Shown here piece by piece: positions 42,065-53,275 of a stretch of DNA of 63,384 bases. The stretch comes from Brachybacterium timonense (lineage in GTDB: Bacteria; Actinomycetota; Actinomycetes; Actinomycetales; Dermabacteraceae), in contig NZ_LT984895.1 of NCBI RefSeq assembly GCF_900258505.1, forward strand, positions 1,406,876 to 1,470,259, read 5' to 3'. A program made the translations under genes and the position numbers. The stretch's first letter is position 1. Every line of letters begins with the position of its first letter. Under the pieces are notes generated by a model that made no database searches, was not told the origin of the DNA, and saw nothing but the letters and a program-made list of their open reading frames with translations.

Positions 42065-42700
42065 ATGGCTGAGAAGCTGAACGTCGAGCTGCGCGAAAAC
42101 TTCGGCAAGGGCGCTGCCCGCCGCATCCGCGCCGAGCACAAGGTCCCCGCCGTCCTGTACGGCCACGGCACCGACCCGGTCCACCTGGTCCTGCCCGGCC
42201 ACGAGACCGCGCTCGCCGCCCGCAACCCCAACGCTCTGCTTGAGCTCGTGCTGCCCGACGGCACCAGCCACATGGGCCTGATGAAGGACATCCAGCGCCA
42301 CCCGCTCAAGCGCACGCTGACCCACCTGGACCTGATCATCGTCCGTCGCGGCGAGAAGGTGGAGGTCGATATCCCCGTCACCATCACCGGCGAGCCCGTG
42401 TCCCCGGCCATCGCGGTGGTGGAGGAGCAGACCCTCACCATCTCGGTGGATGCCCTCAAGGTGCCTGAGAGCATCGAGATCACCGTCGAGGAGAAGGAAG
42501 ACGGCTACCAGGTCTTCGCCGGTGACGTCATCCTTCCCGAGGGCGCAGAGCTTGTCTCCGACGCTGAGCTGCTCGTCGTCGGCGTGCAGATCCCGAAGGT
42601 CGAGGAAGAGCCGGAGGATGAGGAGACCGAGGGCGCTGAGGACGACGCGCCTGAAGGCGCCGAGGGCGAGAGCTCCGAGGAGTCCTCCGAGCAGGAGTGA
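42065..42700 (+). CDS. rplY: 50S ribosomal protein L25/general stress protein Ctc
   Basis: A 211-residue, two-domain (TL5/Ctc-type) L25. The N-terminal 5S rRNA-binding domain contains LRENFGKGAARRIRAEHKVP, AVLYGHGTDPVHLVLPGH and KDIQRHPLKRTLTHLDL. The beta-rich C-terminal domain follows (VEVDIPVTITGEPVSPAI). The last 35 residues are strongly acidic (runs of Glu/Asp/Ser), a common extension in actinobacteria. GAGGAG lies 7 bases before the ATG. It stands before pth, as is usual. Confidence 0.95.
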   Translation: MAEKLNVELRENFGKGAARRIRAEHKVPAVLYGHGTDPVHLVLPGHETALAARNPNALLELVLPDGTSHMGLMKDIQRHPLKRTLTHLDLIIVRRGEKVEVDIPVTITGEPVSPAIAVVEEQTLTISVDALKVPESIEITVEEKEDGYQVFAGDVILPEGAELVSDAELLVVGVQIPKVEEEPEDEETEGAEDDAPEGAEGESSEESSEQE

Positions 42701-42705
42701 CCCGA

Positions 42706-42722
42706 GGGGCGTCCAACGCCCA
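42706..42722 (+). terminator. short hairpin after rplY
   Basis: GGGCGT (42707-42712), loop CCA, ACGCCC (42716-42721) form a tight stem starting 7 bp after the rplY stop. It is short but well placed for partial termination before pth. Confidence 0.4.
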
Positions 42723-42851
42723 CCGCCCGCGGGAGCGTGTCCCGTCTACCACGTCACCGGGGCGTCGCGTTTGTCGCGGCGCCCCGGTACCGTCATCCGG
42801 GGCGACTGCGGATGTGTGCAGCGCGCCGTGAGCATCGAGGAGCACCACAGC

Positions 42852-43463
42852 ATGCGCAGCAGCAACATCGACGGGCCCTGCCTGGTGGTTGGACTGGGCA
42901 ACCCCGGCCCGAAGTACGCCAGCACCCGGCACAACATCGGGCAGATGGTGCTCGATCACATCGCCCGCGAATCTGGCGGTACCTTCTCCGCTGCCCGCCG
43001 CGCTCAAGCCGTGCTTCTCGAGGGCCGGATCGGGCTGCCGGGGGCAGATCACCGTGTGATCCTGGCGAAGCCGACGACCTATATGAACACCTCGGGTGGT
43101 CCCGTGAAGGCGCTCGCCGACTACTACTCCATCCCGCCGGAGCGCGTCATCGCGGTGCACGACGAGATCGACATCCCCTTCGACACGATCCGCCTCAAGC
43201 GTGGCGGCGGAGAGGGCGGGCACAACGGCCTGCGCTCGATCACCTCCGCCCTCGGCACCAAGGACTACCTCCGGGTCCGCGTCGGCGTGGGCCGCCCCGT
43301 CGGACAGCGCGACACCGCTGACCATGTGCTCGCCCCCTTCACATCCACCGAGCAGAAGACCCTGGACCTGCTCGTTGCCGACGGCGCCGATGCTGTCGAA
43401 CAGCTCGTGCTTGAGGGCCTCGAGGCCGCCCAGCTCCGCTTCCACTCGCGGAGCGCGCGATGA
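42852..43463 (+). CDS. pth: peptidyl-tRNA hydrolase
   Basis: A 203-residue esterase that frees tRNA from stalled peptidyl-tRNA. Family motifs are VVGLGNPGPKYASTRHNIGQ with catalytic His, KPTTYMNTSGGPV with the substrate Asn, VHDEIDIPFDTIRLKRGGG and GHNGLRSI. ATG 42852 follows GAGGAG with an 8-nt spacer; the longer reading into rplY is out of frame shadow. The stop overlaps the mfd start (ATGA), so translation is coupled. Confidence 0.96.
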   Translation: MRSSNIDGPCLVVGLGNPGPKYASTRHNIGQMVLDHIARESGGTFSAARRAQAVLLEGRIGLPGADHRVILAKPTTYMNTSGGPVKALADYYSIPPERVIAVHDEIDIPFDTIRLKRGGGEGGHNGLRSITSALGTKDYLRVRVGVGRPVGQRDTADHVLAPFTSTEQKTLDLLVADGADAVEQLVLEGLEAAQLRFHSRSAR

Positions 43464-46400
43464 ACGCCGACGTTTCAACGGCGCCGCTGACCGCCCTCCT
43501 GGACCACGTCAGTGCCTTCGAGGACCTCGCTCGCATGCGCCAGGCGGCAGCGGACGCGGTTGCTGAAGGCGGCGAGTCGAGCCTTGTCGCCGCTCCCGGT
43601 CTGCACCCTTTCATCGTTGCGGACCTTGCACGCACGGCGAGCGTCGACGAGCCACTTGTCGTCATCACCCCCACGACCCGCGCGGCGCAGGACCTGCGCG
43701 CGGCGCTCGCTGCCCTGCGCGGCATCGAGGACGTGGCAGAGCTGCCCGCCTGGGAGACCCTGCCCCATGAGCGTCTGTCGCCGCGCGCCGACACCGTCGC
43801 GCACCGTCTGACCACTCTGCGGCGGCTCGCGCATCCCGAAGACGGCTCCCCGGTACGCGTGCTGCTCATGCCTGTGCGCTCCCTCCTGCAGCCGGTCGCG
43901 CAGGGCCTGGGGGATCTACGGCCTGTTCATGCCCAGGTCGGGGAGGAGCACCCGCTCGAGCAGCTTGAGCAGGAGCTCGTTGATGCCGCCTATGTGCGGG
44001 TGGACATGGTTGAAAAACGCGGCGAGTTCGCGGTTCGCGGCGGCATTCTCGATGTCTTCCCGCCCACGGAGCCCCATCCGGTCCGCGTGGATCTCTTCGG
44101 CGACGAGATCGACGAGATCCGCTGGTTCTCGGTGGCGGACCAACGTTCCCTGGATCCGGTCCCGCATGGGCTGCGTGCACCTGCCTGCCGTGAAATCCTG
44201 CTCAGCCCTGCGGTGCGGGAGCGCGCTGCCGCCCGAGCGGAGGAACTGCCCGGCGTACGCGACATGCTCGAGCGCATCGCCGCCGGCATCGCCGTGGAAG
44301 GCATGGAATCCCTGAGCCCTGTGCTAGTGGACCGCATGGAACAGGTCTCTGATGCCCTGCCTGCCGCAGCGCGCTTCCTGGTGATCGACCCGGAGAAGAC
44401 GCGCGCCCGCGCCGCCGAGCTCGTTGCCACCACGGACGAGTTCCTCGCCGCTGCCTGGTCGAGCGCAGCGGCCGGTGGTGGTCTGCCGATCGACGTTGGC
44501 GCCGCGAGCTTCATCCCTCTGCCCGATGCGCGCGACCATGCCCGCGCCGGCGGTCGTGCCTGGATCACCCTGGGCTCCTTCGGGCTGGACGACGTCGCCG
44601 ACGTCACCGGCCGGGTGCGAGCCCACCCGGGATACTCCGGACGACCCGGTGACGCAGCGAAGGACCTCGAGGCGCACCGCCGTGACGGCTGGCGCATTGT
44701 CGCCACCATGGTCGGGGCCGGTGGCGCCCGCCACGTCGCGCAGTCGCTGCGTGAGGAGGGACTTCCTGCCGTCCACGCAGCTCGCCTCGCCGAGCCGGTC
44801 GAGCCAGGCGAAGCCGTTGTCACAATGGGCCCATTCACGGAGGGCTTCATCGCCCCCGATGAGCGCTTCATACTGGCGAGTGAACGCGACCTCACTGGAA
44901 AATCCGGGGCACGGCGCGGCGAAGCCCGACGTATGCCGTCGCGACGCCGCAACGTGGTCGACCCCCTGCAGCTGCGGCCGGGGGACCACGTGGTCCACGC
45001 CCATCATGGTGTCGGACGCTTCGTCGAGATGACCAGCCGCACCGTCGGCGCTGGCGCCAAGCGCACCACCCGCGAGTACCTGGTCATCGAATACGCACCC
45101 TCCAAGAAGGGCCAACCCGGCGACCGTCTGTACGTGCCGAGCGACCAGCTGGACCAAGTCACCAAATATGTCGGTGGCGAGGAACCCAGCGTCAACCGGA
45201 TGGGCGGCTCCGACTGGGCACGCACCAAGTCCCGCGCCCGCCGGGCCATCCGCGAGATCGCCGACGAGCTCGTGCGCCTGTATTCCGCGCGACAGGCCGC
45301 CTCCGGGCATGCTTTCGGCCCCGATACGCCGTGGCAGCGCGAGCTCGAGGACGCCTTCGAATTCGTCGAGACCCCCGACCAGCTCTCCACTATCGATGAC
45401 GTCAAGAAGGACATGGAGAAGCCGGTCCCGATGGATCGTCTGGTGCTGGGCGACGTCGGCTACGGCAAGACGGAGATCGCCGTGCGCGCCGCCTTCAAGG
45501 CCGTGCAGGACGGCAAACAGGTCGCTGTGCTCACCCCCACGACACTGCTCGCGAAACAGCACTTGGAGACCTTTTCGGAGCGCTACGCCGGATTCCCCGT
45601 CACGGTGCGGCCGCTCAGCCGATTCCAGACGCCGCAGGAGTCAGAGGCCACCATCGACGGAATCGCCGACGGCAGCGTGGATGTGGTGATCGGAACGCAT
45701 CGGTTGCTCACCGGCCAGGTGCGCTTCAAGGACCTGGGCCTGCTCATCGTCGACGAGGAACAGCGTTTCGGTGTCGAGCACAAGGAGACCCTGAAGGCCT
45801 TGCGCACCAACGTGGATGTGCTCTCGATGAGCGCCACGCCGATCCCGCGCACCCTCGAAATGGCCGTGACGGGGATTCGTGAGATGTCGATCCTCGCGAC
45901 TCCGCCGGAGGAGCGACACCCTGTGCTGACCTACGTGGGAGCCACCGACGACAAACAGGTCACCGCCGCGATCCGCCGCGAGCTGCTGCGTGAGGGACAG
46001 GTGTTCTACATCCACAACCGGGTTGAGGACATCGACCGCGTGGCACAGCATCTGCGTGAACTCGTCCCGGACGCACGAGTGCAGGTGGCCCACGGCAAGA
46101 TGAACGAGCATCAGCTCGAGCGGGTGATCGTCGACTTCTGGGAGAAAGAGTTCGACGTCCTGGTGTGCACCACCATCGTGGAGACCGGCCTCGACATCGC
46201 CAACGCCAACACCCTCATCGTGGATAGTGCCGATAGATTCGGCCTCAGTCAGCTGCACCAGCTGCGTGGTCGCGTGGGCCGCTCCAGCGAACGTGCCTAC
46301 GCCTACTTCCTCTACGACGGCTCCAAGCCGCTCACCGAGACAGCGCACGACCGCCTCACCACACTCGCCGCCAACACCGATCTGGGGGCGGGTATGCAGG

Positions 46401-47044
46401 TGGCGATGAAGGACCTCGAGATCCGTGGCGCCGGCAACCTGCTCGGCGATGAACAGTCCGGCCACATCGCCGGAGTGGGCTTCGACCTGTATGTGCGCAT
46501 GGTGGGCGAGGCCGTGGCCGCCTTCCGCGGTGAGGCAGGAGCCCCCGAGAAGGACGTCCGCGTCGAACTGCCGCTGGATGCCCACGTGCCCCATGAATAC
46601 ATCTCCTCGGAGCGGCTGCGCTTGGAGGCGTACTCCAAGATCTCCGCGGTGCGCGAGGAGAGCGAGCTGGAGCAGATGCGCGCCGAGCTCGAGGACCGCT
46701 ACGGCCCGCTGCCGGCACCCGTGGAGGTGCTGCTGGATGTGGCCCGCTTCCGTCTTCAGCTACGCGCAGTCGGACTGGACGAGGTGCAAACCCAAGGCAA
46801 GATGATCCGCTTCGCGCACCTGGAGGTGCCGGACTCCGCGGTCATGCGCATGAAGCGCCTGTACCCGGGCACAATCCTCAAGCCCGCCACCCGCCAGGTG
46901 CTCGTACCCCGTCCCATGACCTCGCGAATCGGGGGCAGCGAGCTGCGCGACCACGACCTGCTGGAGTGGGCCCGCGCGGTGCTGACCACGCTTGTCCCGA
47001 GCACCGGTGAGCAGACGTCGCCGCCATGCGGCACGGGAGAATGA
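43460..47044 (+). CDS. mfd: transcription-repair coupling factor
   Basis: A 1194-residue motor that removes RNA polymerase stalled at lesions and recruits UvrA. Domains in order: UvrB-like region (about 1-340), RNA-polymerase-interaction domain around RPGDHVVHAHHGVGRFVEMT (about 510-580), and RecG-like translocase motor. The motor has Walker A LGDVGYGKTEIA, DEEQRFGV in place of DEAD, SATPIPRTLEMA and motif VI HQLRGRVGRS. The C-terminal TRCF domain contains EVLLDVARFRLQ. Length is typical. It is coupled by ATGA to pth upstream and almost abuts mazG. Confidence 0.97.
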   Translation: MNADVSTAPLTALLDHVSAFEDLARMRQAAADAVAEGGESSLVAAPGLHPFIVADLARTASVDEPLVVITPTTRAAQDLRAALAALRGIEDVAELPAWETLPHERLSPRADTVAHRLTTLRRLAHPEDGSPVRVLLMPVRSLLQPVAQGLGDLRPVHAQVGEEHPLEQLEQELVDAAYVRVDMVEKRGEFAVRGGILDVFPPTEPHPVRVDLFGDEIDEIRWFSVADQRSLDPVPHGLRAPACREILLSPAVRERAAARAEELPGVRDMLERIAAGIAVEGMESLSPVLVDRMEQVSDALPAAARFLVIDPEKTRARAAELVATTDEFLAAAWSSAAAGGGLPIDVGAASFIPLPDARDHARAGGRAWITLGSFGLDDVADVTGRVRAHPGYSGRPGDAAKDLEAHRRDGWRIVATMVGAGGARHVAQSLREEGLPAVHAARLAEPVEPGEAVVTMGPFTEGFIAPDERFILASERDLTGKSGARRGEARRMPSRRRNVVDPLQLRPGDHVVHAHHGVGRFVEMTSRTVGAGAKRTTREYLVIEYAPSKKGQPGDRLYVPSDQLDQVTKYVGGEEPSVNRMGGSDWARTKSRARRAIREIADELVRLYSARQAASGHAFGPDTPWQRELEDAFEFVETPDQLSTIDDVKKDMEKPVPMDRLVLGDVGYGKTEIAVRAAFKAVQDGKQVAVLTPTTLLAKQHLETFSERYAGFPVTVRPLSRFQTPQESEATIDGIADGSVDVVIGTHRLLTGQVRFKDLGLLIVDEEQRFGVEHKETLKALRTNVDVLSMSATPIPRTLEMAVTGIREMSILATPPEERHPVLTYVGATDDKQVTAAIRRELLREGQVFYIHNRVEDIDRVAQHLRELVPDARVQVAHGKMNEHQLERVIVDFWEKEFDVLVCTTIVETGLDIANANTLIVDSADRFGLSQLHQLRGRVGRSSERAYAYFLYDGSKPLTETAHDRLTTLAANTDLGAGMQVAMKDLEIRGAGNLLGDEQSGHIAGVGFDLYVRMVGEAVAAFRGEAGAPEKDVRVELPLDAHVPHEYISSERLRLEAYSKISAVREESELEQMRAELEDRYGPLPAPVEVLLDVARFRLQLRAVGLDEVQTQGKMIRFAHLEVPDSAVMRMKRLYPGTILKPATRQVLVPRPMTSRIGGSELRDHDLLEWARAVLTTLVPSTGEQTSPPCGTGE

Positions 47045-47046
47045 GT

Positions 47047-47892
47047 ATGAACAGGCCGACGAGCGTGCATGAACCGAAGAGCGTGAATGAGCGGGTCGGC
47101 ATGACCGGACCGAACAACCCAAGCGGCAGCGGTGACGAACATCCCCGCGGCTGGGAGTTGCTGCGCGCTGTTGAGGTGATGGAGGCACTCGCCGCCCCAG
47201 ACGGCGATGCCTGGACGCACACCCAGACCCACTCGACGCTTGCCCGGTACCTGCTCGAGGAGACTCACGAAGTTCTCGACGTCATTGACGACCCCGCCGG
47301 ACATGGTCCACAGGCGCTCGCCGACGAGTTGGGAGACCTTCTCTTCCAGATCCTGTTCCACGCCCAGCTCGGCACACGCGAGAACCCCGCGTGGGACATT
47401 GACGACGTTGCCCGTGCATTCATCGCGAAGATGGAACGGCGCAATCCGCACGTCTTCGCCGACGACGCCGACCAGGCACTACGCGACCGGGATGATGTGG
47501 ACGAGATCATCGCCCAGTGGCATGCCGTCAAGGCTGCCGAGCGGGCCAGCGAACAGGATGAGGCCCGCACCGTCGGCCTGCCGGGGTCGGACTGGTTCGC
47601 GCACATTCCCGCCCGGCTGCCCGCCCTGCAGACTGCATTGAAAGCTGTGCACCGCGCCCGCTCCGATGGGCGCCTCCAGCAGCTGCGTGATGCGGCTCAC
47701 CGGGCGGCGAACGAGGACGATGCCGAGGACTGGGCGGCCGACCAGGCGCTCGGGCTGCTTGAGCTGGTGATCGCCGCGGAGAGCCGCGACCGTGACCCCG
47801 AGACGGCTCTGCGCACACTGCTGTGCCGGACTGAGCGCATCCTGGCCCAGGGGAACAGCCTGGCTGGAAGTGACCGGGCCCACTCGGAGTGA
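47047..47892 (+). CDS. mazG: MazG-family nucleoside triphosphate pyrophosphohydrolase
   Basis: A 281-residue all-helical NTP pyrophosphatase that hydrolyses (d)NTPs, including damaged ones, to monophosphates. The metal-binding pattern is EETHEV followed by DELGDLLFQ, with the second region DVARAFIAKMERRNPHVFAD. ATG 47047 is favoured because GGGAG (47035-47039) gives a 7-nt spacer; ATG 47041, overlapping the mfd stop, has a spacer of one. The C-terminal half is Arg/Ala-rich and less conserved, so it carries one clear MazG domain plus a partial second. Confidence 0.9.
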   Translation: MNRPTSVHEPKSVNERVGMTGPNNPSGSGDEHPRGWELLRAVEVMEALAAPDGDAWTHTQTHSTLARYLLEETHEVLDVIDDPAGHGPQALADELGDLLFQILFHAQLGTRENPAWDIDDVARAFIAKMERRNPHVFADDADQALRDRDDVDEIIAQWHAVKAAERASEQDEARTVGLPGSDWFAHIPARLPALQTALKAVHRARSDGRLQQLRDAAHRAANEDDAEDWAADQALGLLELVIAAESRDRDPETALRTLLCRTERILAQGNSLAGSDRAHSE

Positions 47893-47995
47893 CCAGGCCC
47901 AGTCAGCAGGCCAGCGTCATCCCGACCTGTCATGAGGCGTCACCCCAGGCGGGACCGCAGACCTGAGAGGAGCGGATGTGACCGCCTACACTTGA

Positions 47996-49359
<1,364 letters not shown>

Positions 49360-49956
49360 ATGACCTCACGACGACCGGGCGCCCCGCGAGCAGCGAGGCG
49401 CCCGGTGTCGTCCGGGGCCTCTCGTGCCGGCGCCCCGGGTGCGCCTCGCGTATCACGCTCCGGCCCGGCATCGGCTGCTCGTCCACGCCGCACGGCGCCG
49501 CGCAGCCAGCCACGTGAGCCCGAGCCCATCACGCTCACAGGCCGCAGCCTCATCCTCATCGCCCTGATCGTCGTGGCCCTTGCCGCGCTGGTGCCGACGC
49601 TGAACACCTATGTCGCCCAGCGTCAGGAGCTGTCTGCGCTCGAGACCCAGGTGTCCCAGCAGCAGAAGCAGGTGGACGACCTTGAAAAGGAGGTCGCGCG
49701 CTGGGAGGATCCGGCCTTCGTCGCAGCCCAGGCGCGCGAGCGGCTCCTGTTCGCTATGCCCGGTGAGACCCAGTACCGTCTGGCCGATACCTCAGGCAAG
49801 GACGTCCCGCGCACGGAGGCGGAAGTCGCCGCCAGCCAGCGCGCGCAAGGCGACTGGTTCTCGACCCTGTGGTCGAGCGTCGAAGCTGCGAATCGCCTCA
49901 CGCCCGATGATCTTCCCGACCCCGACGACAGCACCACCGAGGATGCCGACGGATGA
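49360..49956 (+). CDS. septum formation initiator (FtsB/DivIC-like)
   Basis: A 198-residue bitopic division protein. An Arg/Pro/Ala-rich cytoplasmic tail (1-60) precedes one transmembrane helix (SLILIALIVVALAALVPTL), then an extracytoplasmic coiled coil (YVAQRQELSALETQVSQQQK onward) and the WEDPAFVAAQARERLLFAMP segment typical of the DivIC family. It joins FtsQ/FtsL in the divisome. The C-terminal ~50 acidic residues are disordered. It lies between eno and DUF501, as in most actinobacteria, and overlaps DUF501 by ATGA (49953-49956). Confidence 0.9.
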   Translation: MTSRRPGAPRAARRPVSSGASRAGAPGAPRVSRSGPASAARPRRTAPRSQPREPEPITLTGRSLILIALIVVALAALVPTLNTYVAQRQELSALETQVSQQQKQVDDLEKEVARWEDPAFVAAQARERLLFAMPGETQYRLADTSGKDVPRTEAEVAASQRAQGDWFSTLWSSVEAANRLTPDDLPDPDDSTTEDADG

Positions 49957-50504
49957 CGACTGACCGCACTCTGCCGCCGCTGCCGTTCGAGACCCCGGCC
50001 ACGCAGGCAGACCTCGACGTCATGCGTGCACAGCTCGGCAGAGACATGCGCGGCGTGATCTCTGTTGCGCGCCGGTGCGGCTGCGGGCGTCCTGCCGTGG
50101 TGCGCACCGCGCCACGGCTCGAAGACGGCACCCCCTTCCCGACCTCCCTCTACCTGACCCTGCCATGGCTCGTGCTGGAGATCTCCCGGGTCGAAGCCAC
50201 GGGGGTCATGGCGGAGCTCACGGAGCGGCTCGGTCGTGACGATGCCCTCGCCGCTGCCCACGCCGCAGCCCATGAGCGATACATTGCCCGCCGCGAGGAG
50301 CTCGGCACGGCCGACGAGATCGCCGGCGTGAGCGCTGGTGGAATGCCCACCCGGGTCAAATGCCTGCATGCCCTGGCCGGGCAGGCTCTCGCCGAGGGAC
50401 CCGGCATCAATCCCATCGCTGACGACGTTCTGACAGGCATCGACGGTGCAGGCGGTGTCACGCTCGTCTGCCGCTGCGATCCCGCCTCGGAGGAGGACCG
50501 GTGA
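49953..50504 (+). CDS. DUF501 domain-containing protein
   Basis: A 183-residue protein of unknown function with the DUF501 hallmark features: ARRCGCGRPAVVRTAPRLED and PFPTSLYLTLPWLVLEISRV near the start, and MPTRVKCLHALAGQALAEGP at the middle, then a Cys-containing end (VTLVCRCDP). Conserved cysteines and histidine suggest a metal site. The gene is coupled to the ftsB-like gene by ATGA and to ppx by GTGA, a conserved actinobacterial order, which hints at a link with envelope growth or polyphosphate metabolism. Confidence 0.92.
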   Translation: MTTDRTLPPLPFETPATQADLDVMRAQLGRDMRGVISVARRCGCGRPAVVRTAPRLEDGTPFPTSLYLTLPWLVLEISRVEATGVMAELTERLGRDDALAAAHAAAHERYIARREELGTADEIAGVSAGGMPTRVKCLHALAGQALAEGPGINPIADDVLTGIDGAGGVTLVCRCDPASEEDR

Positions 50505-51442
50505 GCGCGCGTCCCGTCGCCGCTATCGATTGCGGCACCAATTCGATCCGTCTGTTGATTGCGCGCCTCGACGATGACGGCCGGATGGTCGACCTTGAAC
50601 GCCACATGGAGATCGTGCGCCTGGGATACGGGGTGGACCGCACGGGCCGATTCGACCCGGCGGCGATCGACCGGGCTCTGGATGCCTGCCGCCGCTATGC
50701 GCGTCTTATTGAGCACCACGGCGCCGAAGAGATGCGGTTTGCTGCGACCTCCGCCACACGCGATGCCGCCAACCGCGATGAGTTCACCGGTGCGGTGCGC
50801 GACATCCTCGGCGTTACCCCGGAAGTGATCGCGGGGGAGGAGGAGGCAGAGCTGTCCTTCCGCGGCGCTGTCGAGACTCTTCCGGACCTGCCGGGGTCCG
50901 AGCGGCTCGTCGTCGACATCGGTGGCGGCTCAACGGAACTGGTGCGCGGAGCCGACGGCCCCCGTGGCCGCATCAGCCTCGACATGGGATCCGTGCGGAT
51001 CACCGAACGTCATCTCCACGCAGATCCGCCGACGCCGGCGCAGATCGATGCGGCTATCCGCGACATCGACGCTCTGCTTGATCAGGCCTCGCCCATTCTC
51101 ACCGCCCCTGGACTCGATGCGCTCGTGGGTGTGGCCGGCACCGTCACGACCCTCACCGCGCTGCAGCTCGGTATCGAGACCTACAGCCCTGACGTGACGC
51201 ATGGCGCATGTCTGCCGATCCCGGAGACGCTGCAGTACTGCGATCGCCTGGTGCGCATGCCGCGTTCCGAACGCTCGGCTCTGCGCGCCATCCACCCGGG
51301 GCGCGTCGACGTGATCGGCGCCGGGGCCCTGATCTGGGCGCGAATTCTGCAGCGCGTCGCGGAGTCGTCACAGCTGGATGCGACTGTCACCAGTGAGCAT
51401 GACATTCTCGACGGGATCGCCCTGAGCATCCTGGACGCGTAG
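50501..51442 (+). CDS. Ppx/GppA phosphatase (exopolyphosphatase-like)
   Basis: A 313-residue ASKHA-fold phosphatase acting on polyphosphate and/or pppGpp. It has AAIDCGTNSIRLLIARLDDD (phosphate-1 motif), RFAATSATRDAANRDEF, IAGEEEAELSFRG, VVDIGGGSTEL (phosphate-2) and GVAGTVTTLTALQLGIETY. It lacks the long C-terminal HD domain of E. coli Ppx, like the short actinobacterial paralogues. The start is GTG 50501, overlapping the DUF501 stop (GTGA). A small hairpin at 51476-51496 follows the gene. Confidence 0.92.
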   Translation: MSARPVAAIDCGTNSIRLLIARLDDDGRMVDLERHMEIVRLGYGVDRTGRFDPAAIDRALDACRRYARLIEHHGAEEMRFAATSATRDAANRDEFTGAVRDILGVTPEVIAGEEEAELSFRGAVETLPDLPGSERLVVDIGGGSTELVRGADGPRGRISLDMGSVRITERHLHADPPTPAQIDAAIRDIDALLDQASPILTAPGLDALVGVAGTVTTLTALQLGIETYSPDVTHGACLPIPETLQYCDRLVRMPRSERSALRAIHPGRVDVIGAGALIWARILQRVAESSQLDATVTSEHDILDGIALSILDA

Positions 51443-51568
51443 CGCGACGTTCGCGGAAATGATCGCCCTGTCTGAGACACCACCGCAGAAGGTGTCGACG
51501 GAACGAAGAGGTGGCATTGTCACGCTCGGCCCCCTCGTCTTTGTTGCAGGCGCGAAAGGTCCTACTCT

Positions 51569-52951
51569 GTGGATATGACTACAACTCACGGAGGCAAGCC
51601 TCACGTTCTCGTTCTTGGCGGTGGTGCCGTTGGCCTGACCATGGTCGATGCTCTGCGCAAGGACCTCGGCGGCGATGTCGCGATCACGGTTGTCGACCCC
51701 CGCCCCTACATGACCTACCAGCCGTTCTTGCCCGAGGTGGGCGCCGGCAGCATCGACCCGCGCAATGTTCTGGCTCCGCTGCGCAAGGCGTTGCCCGGCG
51801 CGAAGATCGTCACCGGCCGCGCGACGAAGATCGACAGCGCCGCGAACACGGTCGTGGTCGACATCGAGGACAGCGACAGCCTCGAGATCCAGTACGACTA
51901 CCTGGTCGTTGGCCTCGGCTCCGTGCCGCGCCTGCTGCCGATTCCCGGCCTCGCCGAGACCGCCATCGGCTTCAAGCAGGTCGAGGAGGCTGCTGCCCTG
52001 CGCGACAAGATCCTCGCGAATCTCGCGGAGGCTGCGTCCACGAAGGACCCCGCGCTGCGTAAGCGCCTGCTCACCTTCACCTTCGTCGGCGGCGGTTTCG
52101 CCGGGTCGGAGGCGCTGGCTGAGGCGGAGGACATGGTGCGCGATGCCCTGCGGTACTACCCCGACCTGCACTTCTCCGATATCCGCTTCGTTCTGGTGGA
52201 TGCCGCACCGTTCATCCTCCCGGAGGTCTCCGAAGAGCAGCGCGCATACGCGATCGATCAGCTGCGCGAGCGCGGTGTGGAGATCAAGCTCGAGACCTTC
52301 CTGAACTCCTGCGAAGGCGGTCACATCGTCACCAGCGACGGCGATGAATTCGAGTCCGACATTGTGGTGTGGAACGCGGGTGTGAAGCCGAACCCGCTGC
52401 TTCTCGACGACGGGGCGAGCGATCTGCCGGTCATCCGGGAGCGCGGCCCGCTCATGGGCAAGCTCAACTGCCTCGCCGATCTCCGAGTGACCGGCGACGA
52501 CGGCCCTCTCGCGAACGTCTTCGCTGCTGGCGACTGCGCCGCGGTGCCGGACCTGGCATCCGGTGAGGGTAAGTTCTGCCCGCCGAACGCTCAGCACGCG
52601 GTGCGGCAGGGCAAGCGGATCGCCGACAATATCGTCCGTTCGATCCAGGGGCGCCCGCTCGTGGACTACTACCACAAGAACCTCGGCACCATGGCGACCC
52701 TGGGCATGTACAAGGGCGTCGGCTACCTCAACATCGGTGACAAGCGGATTGACCTGCGTGGCATCCCCGCGTGGGCCGCTGCACGTGCGTACCACCTGTA
52801 CGCCATGCCGACCATCGGCCGGAAGGCCGCTGTTGTCGCCGACTGGGTGGGCGGCATCATCTCGCGCCGTGACATCATCGGCATCCCGCAGTCGAGCACA
52901 CCGCGCGCTGCGTTCGAGCTCGCTGCCGGGAAGTCTCCCTCTGCGAAGTGA
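51569..52951 (+). CDS. ndh: type II NADH:quinone oxidoreductase
   Basis: A 460-residue peripheral flavoprotein that passes electrons from NADH to menaquinone without pumping protons. FAD-binding LVLGGGAVGL, NAD-binding TFVGGGFAGSEAL, DIVVWNAGVKPNP and the second FAD motif ANVFAAGDCAAVPD are all present. The quinone-site motif is close to FCPPNAQHAVRQG. The C-terminal helix region (HLYAMPTIGRKAAVVADWVG) probably anchors it to the membrane. GTG 51569 has AAAGG nine bases upstream; ATG 51575 is the alternative. It is transcribed alone, with a hairpin after its stop. Confidence 0.95.
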   Translation: MDMTTTHGGKPHVLVLGGGAVGLTMVDALRKDLGGDVAITVVDPRPYMTYQPFLPEVGAGSIDPRNVLAPLRKALPGAKIVTGRATKIDSAANTVVVDIEDSDSLEIQYDYLVVGLGSVPRLLPIPGLAETAIGFKQVEEAAALRDKILANLAEAASTKDPALRKRLLTFTFVGGGFAGSEALAEAEDMVRDALRYYPDLHFSDIRFVLVDAAPFILPEVSEEQRAYAIDQLRERGVEIKLETFLNSCEGGHIVTSDGDEFESDIVVWNAGVKPNPLLLDDGASDLPVIRERGPLMGKLNCLADLRVTGDDGPLANVFAAGDCAAVPDLASGEGKFCPPNAQHAVRQGKRIADNIVRSIQGRPLVDYYHKNLGTMATLGMYKGVGYLNIGDKRIDLRGIPAWAAARAYHLYAMPTIGRKAAVVADWVGGIISRRDIIGIPQSSTPRAAFELAAGKSPSAK

Positions 52952-53272
52952 TCCTGAACCCGGCACGTCCGGGTGATCGTCTGCACCCCGGTCGGTTTCG
53001 GCCGGGGCGCAGCTGGTTGTGGCGCTCGGCAGGGCAGCACGCCGTTGCGCACTGCAGAGTTCGGCGCCGCCAGCCCGCGGCGCAGGCGGGCACTGTAGCC
53101 GGTTAGCGGATATCGGCTGGTCTGTCCGGTCGTCCCCGTCGACCGCACGGCGTGGGACGTAGACTACGGGCGATCATGCGCAGAGCCTGCGGTGATCGGT
53201 GATCATTCGTGGGGCAGATGGCCGCGGAAGAAGGACAGCGGGCTCGACTGGGCTCGGAAGCAGTGAGGTGCA
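52952..53272. other. intergenic region between ndh and nagB
   Basis: About 320 bp without a gene. It starts with a GC-rich hairpin (52984-53010) that should end ndh. Further on, TAGACT within GACGTAGACTACG (around 53158-53163) could be a -10 element for nagB, but I find no convincing -35 or operator. Confidence 0.45.
52984..53010 (+). terminator. terminator hairpin after ndh
   Basis: GCACCCCGGTCG, loop GTTT, CGGCCGGGGCGC form a strong GC stem with one internal mismatch, 33 bp after the ndh stop. No T-tract follows, as often in actinomycetes. Confidence 0.6.
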
Positions 53273-53275
53273 GTG